Below, piece after piece: positions 1-9,388 of a DNA stretch of 64,000 nucleotides. Under the pieces are notes generated by a model that saw only the letters and a list, made by a program, of their open reading frames with translations, made no database searches and was not told where the DNA came from. The stretch covers positions 434,001 to 498,000 of the forward strand of contig NC_059568.1 of the NCBI RefSeq assembly GCF_905220415.1, written 5' to 3'. Source of the stretch: Colias croceus (taxonomy: Eukaryota; Arthropoda; Insecta; Lepidoptera; Pieridae). How positions within the stretch are numbered: position 1 is the stretch's first letter; each line of letters begins with the position of its first letter. A program made the translations under genes and the position numbers.

Positions 1-1018
1 CATATTATTGTAAAGAAATGTATTTTAGTACCTTTGTGTTGATGCATTCCGAAAAGGTTTTTCTTTCCCGTTGCAATAATATCTATTGTACAAACGTGCC
101 CTCTGCCACACTGCTCACAACTTGTAGAAGCGCTAGTAGTTCACACAAACTCGCCTAGATGGCGCGCATTTCAAACGAGTTAAAAAGGAAAATATTATCT
201 AGATTATTATAATGGGATAATCATGTCGATCCATTTTAGAAAACTTTATTTTTATGAAAATAATTAAAACTGATACTACTTAATTCGTATCTTTAAAACA
301 GACTAAAACCTTACTACCTGCTTGGTACTTAAACTCGTAAAACCACAGACTAATAATAATATCTTACTGTTCTGTGTATACTACGTATGTAAAACAAAGC
401 CAAGAACAAAGCTAACATTAGTTTTATCTGTGGTTTTATACTATTAACCTTTATTAACATTATATTTTTTATCGATGTAATCGGTTAAATGCCGAAAATT
501 TTCAGTCGTCAGTTCATTTAATATAAACTGCACCGGTATATATTTATATTGAAAAATGTATATGGAAATGAATTAACCTTTTCAAAAACAAGCGCTGAAA
601 AAGCCCAGAACACAAAAGCGAACCGGTTGATTTCTATTAATAAATAATTCAGAAATATTTCGATCATTCGACCTCAGGTGCATGCTTATTCAATACCCTT
701 TTGTTGTTAAAATTGTTTTGTAAAACTGCGGCGAATCAAACTTTTGTCCAACAATAAGTTGAACCGCTTTCAATTTGTAAGCAAAACAACACTGATTTTA
801 AATTCGACACGTATTTTTTATAGCTTAAATATTCGGAACCGGGAGTAACTGTTCATCTATACGTAAACCGTATTGTCATGTATTGAATTATTTTCACTGT
901 GTAAAGCTCTTACATTGTTGTCTACAAATACAACGATGCGCTGTAAGGATTACAATATGTTCTCTGTTATATTATCTGAAAATAAATCTGAATAACATGA
1001 GTAAGTGTGGTTGAAAGG
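1..1018. other. AT-rich intergenic DNA, no gene seen
   Basis: Stop codons are frequent in all frames, and I see no conserved peptide, RNA gene or long repeat here. Confidence 0.5.
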
Positions 1019-1242
1019 TCCATATTTTAAATGCGAAGGTTTGTGAGGATGTGTGTGTGTGTGTGTATGTTTGTACTCTTTCACACAAATACTACTGAAC
1101 CGATTACAATGAAATTTAGCACACATATAGACAGTACTTGGATTAACACATTGGATAGTTTTTATCCCGGAAATCCAACGGGAATGGGAACTATGCGGGT
1201 TTTTCTTTGAAAACGCATGCGAAGCCGCGGGTGGAAAGCTAG
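1019..1242 (+). mobile_element. Helitron-like non-autonomous element
   Basis: The copy starts with TC and ends with a GC-rich stretch followed by CTAG, with T as the next base, which is the Helitron end pattern. Near its start is a short GT-repeat (about 1046-1064). The tail, with 'tttttatcccgga' and 'gcgaagccgcggg', has the form typical of lepidopteran non-autonomous Helitrons. There is no coding capacity. The exact 5' end is less sure than the 3' end. Confidence 0.6.
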
Positions 1243-1413
1243 TTTTATTTATAACGGCATCTAGATAATAATATGATGACTCGTTGGTTCTCTTTGTTGA
1301 AGGAAGTTGATTGATACGAGCAAAGTTATATCATTAATGAGGGTTCTATTGAAACTGTCCGACAATATGGATTAACTCCGAGTTATTCACATATTGTATT
1401 AGTTTATTGTGTA

Positions 1414-1641
1414 CTAGCTGTTGCCCGCAGCTTCGCCTGCGTGGAAAAGATAAATAAACATGATACTTTTCATCCCCTATTTTATCGCCTTGGGGGTAGA
1501 AATGATCAAAATCCTTTCTTAGGGGACGCCTCGGTCCTAACATCTACCTGCATGCCAAATTTCAGCCCGATCCGTCCAGTGGTTTGGGCTGTGCGTTGAT
1601 AGATCACTATATCAGTCACCTTTGAGTTTTATATATATAGA
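1414..1641 (-). mobile_element. Helitron-like non-autonomous element
   Basis: On the minus strand it begins TCTATATATA, ends 'gcgggcaacagctag', and lies between A (1413) and T (1642). It carries the 'gatcgggctgaaatttggcat' type motif found in many lepidopteran Helitron-derived repeats. An open frame inside it on the minus strand (1346-1543) is accidental. Confidence 0.65.
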
Positions 1642-4024
1642 TTTATTCAAACATGTTCTCATTATTTATTATTTAATATGAATGTATGTAAATTGTGTAA
1701 AATAGAATAGGCACTTGAGAAGGTGAAAACTAAAATATTATACTATACTTAACTAAAATATTATATTTGTGATTTATGTTTAGATACCTAACTTTCAGTT
1801 AAACATTGTGACTTATGTAAGTAGGTTAGTACTATTTTATATTTTGTGCTTATGTGTGCAGTCATACTGTAACGGGCAGTTATTCTACATTAGTTTAGTG
1901 ATAACTGAAGCGTGCAGTTGTCGTTTATGATTATATTATATTGTAATCAATACTATAATTTAGCAAATATTAAAAACGAATACCTAAGGTACTTTTTAAA
2001 AACAACCTAATGAAGTCCTCTTGCACAATATAAAGTAATGCCTCAAAGTGAGCATCAATATTTCGCTATTTCGCTATTGTGTTGTTTCGTGATAAATTAT
2101 ATAAATATATAAGTGCATTGTTTCACGCACTATGTACATTATTTTCATAATTTATCCGCAATTTTAAAATATTAAAATGTTTTTAAACGACTATCCCTAG
2201 AGACAAATTTTAACCTAGAGTCGTTCTTTGTATTCAATGTTAATACGGAAAAATTTTAATTCTATAGAAAAGTAAAGGAAAAACGAATATGTATTAGTAT
2301 TAATAGTTATTGAATATTTAACTCTTGATTGATGGTCAATAAACATATAAAAAAATAAAAATATTCGTTTTTTGGTGAGAAACCTACAACACGAAGATAT
2401 TTCTTACTGTCGACACAAGCCTAGCAGCTTTACTTTTCATCTGTATGTTTGTAAGCATTCGGTTGAGGATACGGAAATCGAAACTCTCTTGTCAAAATGG
2501 TTCTTGCTAACAAATACATAGAAAGCGATGTCTGATATTCCTCTTTTTCTTTAAAGAAAAAAATCAAGAGATGTTTTCCAAATGTTCTTGTAGGTATGCT
2601 TTGTGTATGCCTATAAGGACTATAATTAAAGAAAATTAAATGTGAATTTAATTTAATATTGTATATTACGTTAATTATTAATTACCTATCAATTATGATA
2701 GAATATCCAACGCTCGTGATCAACAATCCAATCTCTATTTCAACAACATTGAAATAGAGATTGGATTGAATTCAGGTTAGAGCTCTGATTTAAATCGTTT
2801 CTGTATCATCGTAATTCTTCACGATAAAATAATCGAGGGAAAGATGTTTCAATCGGAATTTATTAATAGCGAATGCATTAACTCGAAGTGGACTAATAGA
2901 AAATATTGCAGTTCATTACAATTATTGGCTAGTTATTTCTAGCTTATGGAATTTTAATTTCCCGTTTTAAACGCAATTTCTTTTGAAATTTGATACTGAT
3001 GCTTCTGCAGGGAATAAAATTAGTTGTAATAAGGATTGAGAATTAGAACTATAGTTACACTGAAAATGTGCTCAGTTGAAATAAATACAAACATAAAATT
3101 CTGATAGTTTTTATGTGGTACCTAAGATATATTACTTTTTGATCAGTTATTTTGCGCAAAATTACTTCAACTCCAATAAAATTATAATAGCACGAATCAT
3201 TATGTTTTAATTAAAAAATATCGAAAGTTTATATCTTTGTTTTTAATGGAACTTTATTGAAATGGCGAATTAAAAACTTCGATATAAGCAACGGACGGCA
3301 GTTAAAAGTTAAATTTTAACACGAATTTTCATTTTCGATATTAAATTCGTGCCTACGCTCATTTTTGGTTTATTTTAAACAACAATGTGAATGCAGAATT
3401 CAATTTTTCCGTGTTCCACAGCTCCAGCAGGAAAATTAATTGAAAATACTGCGAAACGACTGTTGTTCACATTAATTACTTCGTACCTTGGAATATCAAA
3501 TGTTGCATTAATTAAAAATATGACTTTAATATAAACATGAACAAATTATTTATTAATTCCAAAATTTTCGCGCTAATATTTTATATTTCACTAGCTCATA
3601 ATTAATATATTGGCTTAATTATCTCCTGTATTATAAAAAGACAAAGAAGAAGAAATTGACTCATCGATCAACACAATATGTGCCTATAAATTATAACTAT
3701 TTTTTATCGAAAAAAAAAATATCCAAGGCATTTTACCTTATACCATTGTTACCGTAAAATTGCTATTAATTCCACCTTTTAGTACAGACTAATTGAAATA
3801 TAGAATCTGTAATAGAATTCAGGCAGCAGTCGTGTGGCTGCATCCACGTTCGCTTTGAACGTTGATTTCTAAGTTCTGACTCGATGGAATCAAAGCTTTG
3901 AGAGCGTTATTAGTTGCCACGTGGCTGTATTCATCATGCTTATTGAGTCCTGATTGAAATGGACAGAGAAATTAATTTAGACTTCAGTAATTACGCTACT
4001 ATTTATCAGATTCAGAATTATTAC
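1642..4024. other. AT-rich intergenic DNA, no gene seen
   Basis: About 2.4 kb of AT-rich sequence without a supportable gene. The only distinct structure I see is a perfect hairpin at 2724-2768, listed separately. Confidence 0.5.
2724..2768. repeat. perfect 20-bp inverted repeat (hairpin)
   Basis: The arm at 2724-2743 (caatccaatctctatttcaa) is perfectly complementary to 2749-2768, with a 5-base loop. There is no visible flanking duplication or further pairing. It could be the core of a small foldback element or a chance hairpin. Confidence 0.7.
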
Positions 4025-4179
4025 AGACTTCGCCCGTGGTACATATTTACGTTTTCTCTACATAGGAACCATCCTCGTACTTCAAGGAATATAATTAAAA
4101 AAGAATTATCAAAATTGATCCACCCGTTCACACGTGATGCTGTGACAACGCGAAACGGGTTTCATTTTTATATTATAGA
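4025..4179 (-). mobile_element. Helitron-like fragment
   Basis: The minus strand begins TCTATAATAT next to an A/T junction. It carries 'gtacgaggatggttc' and 'gtaaatatgtaccacggg', which are shared with the + strand copy ending at 16600. The CTAG end is missing, so this copy is truncated. The open frame at 3959-4198 is a by-product of this repeat. Confidence 0.55.
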
Positions 4180-4635
4180 TTATAGTTCCTTATTTTAAAA
4201 AAAGTTGAAAATATCGATGATAAAGATAACGTAGAACAATAAGGAAGAAATTCATCCCAAAGTTAATTTAGGTTTCTATACTGAGCTGCTTTTAACAGCA
4301 AGGGAAGCCCACAAAAGTTTATCGCGTTGAAGACGTCTCATCTCAGGAAATCCATTCCGCTCGACGTTTGTCTTGAGATACGATTCCCGTCAACCGTTTC
4401 ACGAATCACGACCTTTGCAGGAAAACTTTAAACCTTAGAACAAATTTAATGCTGAATGAAATGTATTGGGTAAAATCAGTGTATTTTCTGTCAACATTAC
4501 TACGCTTTTTTCTTAAATCCATGGTTATGAATAAATTATTAAAAATAAAAAATATATTTTTCTTAAATACTTAGTACTAACTGTCTACTTACGTCACCTT
4601 TGGTTTGGCATTGAATATAGGCTCTAACGAGACCC
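4180..4635. other. intergenic flank of the R1-clade insertion
   Basis: No gene or repeat seen. It abuts the poly-T run that marks the 3' end of the minus-strand R1-clade element. Confidence 0.45.
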
Positions 4636-4655
4636 TTTTTTTTTTTTTTTTTTTT

Positions 4656-4968
4656 ATAGTGGGGAAATCTTCCAAAGATACCCACGGCCCCCGGGGAAGG
4701 AGCCGTGGGTTATGTCGGATTCTTACCGACTAAAACCCCACTGTGTTCCGTCGAGCCGCTTTAATGAGGGGGCCGCGGGTATTTGTTAGAATTCTTCCGC
4801 AACCCCCTCGGCGGCAGCCCATCTCCAGGCCAGGCGCAAGCCAAGAACAGGAAAGGTGGTTTGCCTGCTCTTCCCTCCCGTTGGCGGCATGAGCGGAACA
4901 CGTCTCAAGTCGCCTCACCGCACCGGACGATGGATTACATTCCCCGTTCCACCGCCCGGCGCCCTTCG
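4656..4968 (-). other. 3' UTR of the R1-clade element
   Basis: GC-rich sequence between the ORF2 stop codon and the poly-A tail. The final bases before the tail read 'ttccccactat' on the minus strand. Open frames on both strands here (4730-4972, 4783-4995, 4856-5056) have no recognisable domain and are treated as non-coding. Confidence 0.6.
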
Positions 4969-7900
4969 TCAAGGAGGCACGTTGCGACCGTGTAAAGCGG
5001 CCGCAACAAGGCGACGACGCCCAATAAGACGTCTGCGCTGGATCGGGTCCGCGTGAGGATCCCTCTCGCGCACCCGCTCTGCCTCCTCTTTCTGCGAGAT
5101 CACGCTCTCCGAGAATGCGATCACCGCACGCCAGGATCTGTCGCCATCCACCATTGCACGAACAACGGAGGGTAGAGAGAGATCCGGCCCGATTATCGCG
5201 ACTAAGCGAGCACGGGGCTCAGCCCACGCGGGGCACACGGCAAGAGTGTGATCTGCCGTGTCCTCCGGGCAGGCACACCAGTGGCAGACCATGCTGGGCT
5301 CCCTCCTCGCGACTTTACACAGGTACCGCCCGAAGCAGCCGTGCCCGGACAGTATCTGCGTAAGGCGGAAGGTTATGGCCCCGTGCCGCCTGTCGCACCA
5401 CTCTTGGAGGACTGGACGTATGGCCGCAACCGTCCTCTCACCCGCGCTGGGCTCCTCGAGCCGGCGTTCCCACTCCCGGAACCGCCGCTCGACAGCCTCG
5501 GCCCTCCACTCCTCTACTTCCTCGTAGGAAGGATTCACCCCATGTGACCTAGACGCCGAGACGCGGCGATACACGTCCGCTAGCATCTCGGCGTCCAGAT
5601 CCCATGGCGGCGTTCCGGCCATTACGCAGGCAGCCTCGAAAGACACCGTGCGGTATGCCCTAACTACCCTGAGCGCCATGACCCGCTGCGGCCTCCGCAA
5701 GAGGGGTCTGGTACGGGCGCTCAGGGTGTCTGCCCAGATGGGGGCCCCGTAAAGGGCCATGGAGCGGATTACGCCAGTGTATAGCCGGCGACACCCACCC
5801 CCAGCACCTCTAAGGTTTGGCAGCAAACTTCCCAGGGCTCCGGCCGCCCCTACAAGACGGGGGGCAAGGCGACGGAAGTGCTCCGTAAACCTCCATCGGC
5901 TATCCAACACGATGCCTAGGTATCTCATGGTGGTGGTGACCCTGATCGCTACTCCATCCACCCGGATCTCTGAGCCTGCGCTATGCAGCCTCCGGCGACC
6001 GGGAAAGAAGATGGCTTCGGATTTCTCCAGCGCCACCCGTAGTCCCAACCGCCGGATGCGGCACACCACCTGCTCAACTCCCGTGGTAGCTAATAAAGCT
6101 GCCTCCTCGTATGTAGCCCCACGCGCAGTCACCAGAGTATCGTCGGCGTAACAAGTTACGCCAACACCTGGGAGGTTAGTGGCGCGTAGGACCCAGTCGT
6201 ACCCGATGTTCCACAGAAGAGGCCCGAGGACCGACCCCTGTGGGACACCGCACGACACTTCCCTCTCACTCCATCCATCGCGGGTTGGATAGGCAACGGT
6301 CCTATCTGATAGGTATGACCGCAGCAGTCGCACCATGTAGCCCGGCACGCGATGATAGTGGAGAGCTTGCAGGATACTGCCCCACGGCAAGGTGTTAAAC
6401 GCGTTGGCGATGTCCAAAGACACCGCCAGGAGGACTTCTCCACTAGCGGCCGCATCTTCTGCGGTGGCTCTCACGCGAGATATCGCGTCGAGTGTGGACC
6501 GACCACGGCGAAAGCCGAACTGGTTCCCGCTGAGGTCTGGTCCCACTCCCTCCAAATGGTTGACGAGGCGAGCTGCGAAAACGCGCTCAAAAAGCTTGCT
6601 CACCTCGTCAAGCAATACAATAGGCCTGTACGCTGAGGGCGAATCGCGCGGGCGCCCCTCCTTTCTTAACAGGACCAAATTCCCTGTCTTCCACCTACGG
6701 GGAAATTGGCCCCGCTCAAGGCAAGCCGAAAATAACCGCTCCACACGGGGCCCGAGGGCTTCCAACGCTAGCACCCACGCTCGACCAGGTACCCCGTCAG
6801 GTCCAGGAGCAGTGTTTTTCCCTTTAAGCCGCATAACTGCCGCCTCCAACTCCTCATGGGTAACGGCAGGGATTTCTTCTGCAGGCTCCTCCTGTGATGC
6901 AGGTGTCGCCGCCATCGGCGGAGGAGAGTATCTTCCCCGGTCCGGGAACAGAGACACCACAACCTGTTCTAGCAGACGGGGCTCGAGAGACTGAGACAGA
7001 GGCGGAGCCCACGGGCGGAGCTTCTGCCTCACCCGTTTATACGGCCGACCCCACGGCACCCGGTTCAGACCCTCGAGCATCTCTTCCCATGCTCTATCCT
7101 TGGCGCTGCTGATTGCCTCCTGCAGAGAGGTAACGCACTCCCTGTAGGAGGCATACAGTTGCGCTTCCTCCACTTCATCCCGTCCACTCCGGCGCCGGTG
7201 CCTGGTGTACGCCCGCCTCGCAGCCACGCAGGATGCGCGCAGCTGGGCAATTTCGGCGGACCACCAATACATCGGTCTTCTGCGCGGATTCGAGCGAACT
7301 CTACTCATGGCCGCATCACACACCTGCGCCATGGCATCAGCCATCCACGCTGCATCGTCCTCTACTGTTGTTGCGATCCGCGGTGCAGGGATCCATGCCT
7401 GAACTATGGCAGCCTCAATTAGGAGTTCCTGATCGAGACTACGAATCGACCAACGCGGACGTCCACCATTTAGGGAAGGCTCACCGCGAAACGCGGATGG
7501 CGCAGAGACGCTGAAGCGGATGTATCTGTGGTCCGACAGCGTTTCCACATCAGTAACAACCCTCCAGTCAGTAATTCGCCTTGCAAGGGGGGGGCTAGCG
7601 AAGGTGATGTCGACGATGGAGCCCCCTCTTTGCCGCACGCAGGTAAGCTCACTCCCGCGATTTACGACCGAGAGATCAGCCGCGACCGCCCAGTCCTGCA
7701 GCACCGCACCCCGCGCATTTCTCACCGATGATCCCCATGCCATTGATTTGGCATTGAAATCTCCGGCCAGAAGCACGGGCTGCGAAGGAGCTAGGTCAAT
7801 CAGTTCCCCCAGATCTGCCAGGAACCGCTCGAATTCATCCAGGCCACGGTTGGGAGAGAAGTAGACCCCGATCACTGTGTTACCCTTGATCGAGGCCGAG

Positions 7901-8124
7901 ACACAACCCCGCCGCCGGACTACCCTTTCCATTACTGTGCCGCCCTGCGTTACGAGCGTCACCAGTCCATCCAAGTCAGCCGCCCAGTTGTCCCGGGACG
8001 GCACGAAATAGGGCTCAGCCACCACCGCCACATCTATCCGCCACTCCGTCAGACTCTGGAGCAAAAGATCTTGGGCTCCGGCGCAGTGGTTGATATTGCC
8101 TTGGAGGAAATGGAGTAGAGCCAT
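4969..8124 (-). CDS. R1-clade ORF2: endonuclease-reverse transcriptase
   Basis: An uninterrupted 1051-residue frame. ORF2 proteins of this clade nick the target DNA and copy the element RNA into it. The N-terminal apurinic-type endonuclease shows GNINHC near the start, AEPY (37-39), AGDFNAKS (120-127) and LSDHR (196-200). The reverse transcriptase shows GVPQGSVLGP (626-635) and the catalytic YADD (659-662). Near the C-terminus is a Cys/His finger of the CxxC-x-His-x-Cys type (CHWCACPEDTADHTLAVC), typical of R1-clade LINEs. The start codon overlaps the ORF1 stop by one base (TAATG), suggesting translation by termination-reinitiation. The intact catalytic motifs and lack of stop codons point to a fairly young copy, but its own ORF1 is split by another element. 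It could belong to a TRAS, RT or Kendo-like lineage; I cannot tell which. Confidence 0.92.
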   Translation of the reverse strand: MALLHFLQGNINHCAGAQDLLLQSLTEWRIDVAVVAEPYFVPSRDNWAADLDGLVTLVTQGGTVMERVVRRRGCVSASIKGNTVIGVYFSPNRGLDEFERFLADLGELIDLAPSQPVLLAGDFNAKSMAWGSSVRNARGAVLQDWAVAADLSVVNRGSELTCVRQRGGSIVDITFASPPLARRITDWRVVTDVETLSDHRYIRFSVSAPSAFRGEPSLNGGRPRWSIRSLDQELLIEAAIVQAWIPAPRIATTVEDDAAWMADAMAQVCDAAMSRVRSNPRRRPMYWWSAEIAQLRASCVAARRAYTRHRRRSGRDEVEEAQLYASYRECVTSLQEAISSAKDRAWEEMLEGLNRVPWGRPYKRVRQKLRPWAPPLSQSLEPRLLEQVVVSLFPDRGRYSPPPMAATPASQEEPAEEIPAVTHEELEAAVMRLKGKNTAPGPDGVPGRAWVLALEALGPRVERLFSACLERGQFPRRWKTGNLVLLRKEGRPRDSPSAYRPIVLLDEVSKLFERVFAARLVNHLEGVGPDLSGNQFGFRRGRSTLDAISRVRATAEDAAASGEVLLAVSLDIANAFNTLPWGSILQALHYHRVPGYMVRLLRSYLSDRTVAYPTRDGWSEREVSCGVPQGSVLGPLLWNIGYDWVLRATNLPGVGVTCYADDTLVTARGATYEEAALLATTGVEQVVCRIRRLGLRVALEKSEAIFFPGRRRLHSAGSEIRVDGVAIRVTTTMRYLGIVLDSRWRFTEHFRRLAPRLVGAAGALGSLLPNLRGAGGGCRRLYTGVIRSMALYGAPIWADTLSARTRPLLRRPQRVMALRVVRAYRTVSFEAACVMAGTPPWDLDAEMLADVYRRVSASRSHGVNPSYEEVEEWRAEAVERRFREWERRLEEPSAGERTVAAIRPVLQEWCDRRHGAITFRLTQILSGHGCFGRYLCKVARREPSMVCHWCACPEDTADHTLAVCPAWAEPRARLVAIIGPDLSLPSVVRAMVDGDRSWRAVIAFSESVISQKEEAERVRERDPHADPIQRRRLIGRRRLVAAALHGRNVPP

Positions 8125-8877
8125 TACTGCGTTTCCATTTCGCTAACCGTCACATTCGCCTCGACGGGCGCGGGACAAGGACACGGTGCGGTACCTGGAC
8201 CATCGCGTCCCCGATTTCCTCTTTTCCGCTTGGGAGCCTTGCAAGCTGGGCCCCCGAGCCGATGGCCTGCCGGTAGCTTGGCCTCGGAGCATAGAACGCA
8301 GCGAGCGGCGGAGGCAGAACATTCCCCGGCCTTGTGGCCTGTTTCTCCACATCGGAAACAGACGTTGCTCCTATCTACGAGCGAATTGCACTCGGCTCTT
8401 ACGTGCCCCACCTCTAGGCAGCGGAAGCAACGCTGTGGCTTCACCTTGCCAAGCGTGACACTTGCAGAGATCCACCCTACTTGGATACGGCCTACCTGTG
8501 CCACCTTCTTTGCCGCGGCTATCGGGCAGCTCACCCAGGCTGAAGTCGAGCCGCGAGAGCCCACGCGCAGTCCACTACACTTAACGTGTTCTGTAGGGCA
8601 TTCTCCTGCCCGAGAAATCGCAGCCACGACATCTTCAACAGCCGCCGAGTCGTCCAAGCCGATGATGTGCACTTCAGCGCATTTCACCGGCCTGGAAACC
8701 TTGACGGTGCCTTCGTCCCAAATCTCCCGCAGCTTTGCAGCGAGAGCATCTGCCTCCTTCGAGCTTGCGGCACCAGGGACTTCTAAGATCCTTGCCCCAG
8801 TCGCGGCACGCTTGAACCGCAGCGCACCTACACCGATTTCCGCCAGATCGATCTTTTGGCGTGATCCAGCCATTATA
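8124..8877 (-). pseudogene. R1-clade ORF1, C-terminal half (zinc knuckles)
   Basis: About 250 residues on the minus strand, ending in the TAATG overlap with ORF2. Three knuckles are visible: CFRCLEVGHVRAEC, CFRCGETGHKAGEC and a longer CVLC...GH...C form, as expected for the nucleic-acid-binding gag-like protein of R1-clade elements. The ATG at 8871-8873 is probably not the natural start, because the reading frame joins without a shift to the N-terminal half at 13736-14731 across the nested element. The split makes this copy unable to give full-length ORF1 protein. Confidence 0.8.
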
Positions 8878-8885
8878 GAAGCATA

Positions 8886-8914
8886 GGTTCAAATTCAAAT
8901 TCAAATTCAAATTC
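8886..8914 (-). repeat. (TTTGAA)n 3' tail of the nested CR1/Daphne-like element
   Basis: About four copies of a 6-base unit (ttcaaa on +) end the element. CR1, L2 and Daphne-type LINEs typically finish in such short microsatellites rather than poly-A. Confidence 0.75.
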
Positions 8915-9388
8915 GTTTATTCAAACAAACTTAACCTAACCTTAGAGCTAAATACATTAGGTGTTGTACATATTATGTTTAGTGATAGGTATGTATCAAT
9001 CATCGGTTCAAGACTGGCATCTTTGCTAGGTTACCGAGAAGGTAACCTGTATTAAAGATGACAGTTCCTTCCCCATATAATGTATAATATAATATGAAAA
9101 AAAGAAAAACATCTCAGGTGGTCATCACAATAATTAAGTCAACGAATTTGTTTTTTTTAAATTGGGACATAGATAATATAAAAGAAATTAACTAATAGGT
9201 ATCTTAAGTTACTTATGAACATGAAAGGAGTCGAGTGATTATGTGTGGGCATAAGTTAGTGTATGTGCATGTGTGTATTGAGTATGTTTGTGTCTGCGTA
9301 TGTGTAAGTGAATGTGTGTGTGTGTGTTTGAGTGGATGTAGATGTGTATGCATATAAAAGAATGTATAATATGAATGAAAAACTTTCA
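8915..9388 (-). other. 3' UTR of the nested CR1/Daphne-like element
   Basis: Non-coding stretch between ORF2 and the microsatellite tail. It includes a TG-rich tract (about 9240-9345) that gives a low-complexity open frame on the minus strand, which I do not regard as a gene. Confidence 0.6.

Noticed and set aside
3959..4198. 79-residue open frame on +
   Set aside because: It overlaps a recognisable Helitron-like fragment on the other strand and has no domain.
5115..7864. Many open frames on + and in other frames over 5.1-7.9 kb
   Set aside because: They are shadows of the GC-rich R1-clade ORF2 on the minus strand; none has a motif of its own.
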